Of a stretch of 64,000 nucleotides of DNA, positions 62,746 through 64,000 are shown piece after piece; the stretch's first letter is position 1; every line of letters begins with the position of its first letter. The notes below the pieces were generated by a model. The model was given only the letters and a program-made list of their open reading frames with translations, was not told where the DNA came from and did not search any database. Source of the DNA: Paraplanobispora takensis (GTDB lineage Bacteria; Actinomycetota; Actinomycetes; Streptosporangiales; Streptosporangiaceae); NCBI RefSeq assembly GCF_016863195.1, contig NZ_BOOK01000007.1, forward strand, positions 62,001 to 126,000. Direction: 5' to 3'. Position numbers and translations under genes: made by a program.

Positions 62746-63414
62746 TCAGCGCGCTCCTCTGCGGGGGCTGACGAGCCCGGTCTCGTAGGCCAGCGCGACG
62801 GCCTGGGCGCGGCTGGACAGGCCCAGCTTGGCCATCGCCCGGTTGAGGTGGGTCTTGACCGTCGCCTCGCTGACGCACAGCTCGTCGGCGACCTCCGCGT
62901 TGGACAGCGCGCGGCCGACCATGCGCAGGACCTCCGCCTCGCGGGCGGTGAGCGCGTCGAGGCCGGGATCCTGGACGAGGGAGGAGCCGCGGCCGTTGGT
63001 GTAGGCCTCCACGAGGCGGCGGGTCACGGTCGGGGCGAACAACATGTCGCCCGCGGCGATCGTGCGCACTGCGGCGATCAGCCGCTCCGGCGGGGTGTCC
63101 TTGAGCAGGAACCCCGAGGCCCCGGCGCGCAGCGCGTCGTAGACGTACTCGTCCAGGTCGAAGGTGGTCAGGATCAGCACCTTCGGCGGCGGGTTCCCGG
63201 CGGCCAGGATGCGCTCGGTCGCGGCGATGCCGTTCAGGCCCGGCATCCGCACGTCCATCAGGATCACCTCGGGCCGCGCGGCGGCGGCCATCCTGACGGC
63301 CTCCTCGCCGCCGGAGGCCTCGCCCACCACCTCCAGATCCGGCGTCGCCCGGATCAGCGCGGCGAAACCGGCCCGCACCAGGATCTGGTCGTCCACGACC
63401 AGCACCTTGATCAT
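62746..63414 (-). CDS. NarL/LuxR-type response regulator
   Basis: A 222-residue regulator: receiver 1-120 with DD at 8-9, phospho-acceptor Asp54 (VILMDVRMPGL) and KDTPPE; LuxR helix-turn-helix about 152-215 (LTAREAEVLRMVGRALSNAEVADELCVSEATVKTHLNRAMAKL). ATG 63414 overlaps the kinase stop (ATGA), so the two are translationally coupled. Confidence 0.93.
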   Translation of the reverse strand: MIKVLVVDDQILVRAGFAALIRATPDLEVVGEASGGEEAVRMAAAARPEVILMDVRMPGLNGIAATERILAAGNPPPKVLILTTFDLDEYVYDALRAGASGFLLKDTPPERLIAAVRTIAAGDMLFAPTVTRRLVEAYTNGRGSSLVQDPGLDALTAREAEVLRMVGRALSNAEVADELCVSEATVKTHLNRAMAKLGLSSRAQAVALAYETGLVSPRRGAR

Positions 63415-64000
63415 TGTCTTCCCCGCCCGTCGGATCCGTCCACCGGCCCCGGCTCGCCGGGCTCGCCCTTGGGGGGCGACAGAGGCAGCGTGGCCGCCAC
63501 CTCGAACCCGCCCTCCGGCCGCCGCCCGGAGATCACCGTGCCGCGGTAGAGCCTGACGCGTTCGCGCATCCCGATCAACCCGTGCCCGTCCTCGCCGGGC
63601 GTCTCCCGGCAGGGTCCGTCGTCGGTCACCGTCACGCGCAGCTCCTCCCCGCCGTAGTGCAGCCGGACCGTGGCCCCGGCGCCGAGCGCGTGTTTGATCA
63701 CATTGGTCAGGCTCTCCTGGACCACCCGGTAGGCGCACAGCTCCACCCCGGGATTGAGCGCCCGGGGGCTGCCGGTCACCTCCAGCTCGACCGGCACCCC
63801 GGCGGTGCGCACGCGGTCGACGAGCTGGCCGAGCTGGCTCAGGCCGGGAGTGGGGTCGTAGACGGCGTCGTCGCCGCGCCCGTGGTCCAGGCGGAGCACC
63901 GCCAGCAGCCGGCGCATCTCCTCAAGCGCCTCGTGGCTGGTGTCGGCGACCGTGGCCAGCGCGGCCCGGGCCGTGCCGGGGTCGCTGGCGAACACGTAAC
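63411..64000 (-). CDS. Sensor histidine kinase, NarX/HisKA_3 type (C-terminal part)
   Basis: The frame is open at the right edge, so the N terminus, membrane segments and phospho-acceptor His lie outside the window. Visible: end of the HisKA_3 dimerisation helix (DTSHEALEEMRRLLAVLR), ATPase N box (YRVVQESLTNVIKHA), DDGPCRE and GHGLIGMRERV. Partner of the response regulator. The tail is Pro/Gly/Asp-rich. Confidence 0.9.
   Translation of the reverse strand, partial: YVFASDPGTARAALATVADTSHEALEEMRRLLAVLRLDHGRGDDAVYDPTPGLSQLGQLVDRVRTAGVPVELEVTGSPRALNPGVELCAYRVVQESLTNVIKHALGAGATVRLHYGGEELRVTVTDDGPCRETPGEDGHGLIGMRERVRLYRGTVISGRRPEGGFEVAATLPLSPPKGEPGEPGPVDGSDGRGRQ

Overview
The window is very GC-rich DNA with actinomycete codon use, GGAGG-type ribosome sites, many GTG/TTG starts and apparently leaderless mRNAs. 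The gene set (actinobacterial Scr1/DUF5753-type regulator, 3-methylcrotonyl-CoA carboxylase operon with a divergent TetR, GH6 cellulase with CBM2, neocarzinostatin-type apoprotein, DrrAB-type exporter, M6 protease, MprAB-like two-component pair) points to a filamentous soil actinomycete, most likely of the Streptosporangiales; that placement is inference. Gene density is normal and no gap exceeds about 300 bases. I saw no rRNA, tRNA, CRISPR array, insertion sequence, integrase or prophage gene.

Layout. 1-2.5 kb: two overlapping genes plus the start of a third (minus strand), resembling in outline the kleisin/winged-helix/ATPase operons of SMC-like systems, but cut by the window edge. 2.6-7 kb: a membrane metalloprotease, a CorA channel and a fused 2-oxoacid dehydrogenase E1. 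7.1-10.4 kb: a secreted three-repeat protein and a DrrAB-type ABC exporter. 10.6-17.3 kb: a TetR regulator divergent from accD-accA-hmgL-acyl-CoA dehydrogenase, i.e. the late steps of leucine breakdown. 17.5-24.5 kb: an orphan neocarzinostatin-like apoprotein, VOC proteins, an XRE-cupin regulator facing a His-rich methyltransferase, a TetR/thioredoxin-fold pair, a small secreted protein and a cellulase. 24.7-30.5 kb: a methyltransferase, an unassigned 583-residue protein, the pseudouridine catabolic pair psuG-psuK and a LysR regulator. 30.5-38.8 kb: an FAD oxidoreductase, an MprAB-like two-component system followed by GT2-GtrA and GT39 glycosyltransferases, and a TetR. 38.9-43 kb: a secreted serine protease, an XRE (DUF5753) regulator flanked by two tiny genes, and an APH-like kinase. 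43.2-51.3 kb: a second acyl-CoA carboxylase operon (carboxyltransferase, biotin carboxylase, enoyl-CoA hydratase, SDR-DUF2867, AtuA/DUF1446 protein) resembling the mycobacterial accD2-accA2 locus. 51.4-64 kb: a receptor Ser/Thr kinase, a GlcD-type oxidase, an M6 protease, a lipid kinase, a 57-residue basic protein, a NERD-domain pseudokinase, an AarF/UbiB kinase and a NarL-type two-component pair cut by the right edge.

How it fits together. The E1 gene and the first carboxylase operon suit branched-chain amino acid use; the second carboxylase operon is a paralogue with an unknown, probably branched or isoprenoid acyl-CoA substrate. Secreted cellulase and proteases suit a saprophyte. Recurrent sequence features cut across genes: TANNNT boxes 6-7 bases before start codons, short tandem repeats at gene 3' ends, AT-rich palindromes in divergent promoters, and an over-represented octamer CCGTACGG.
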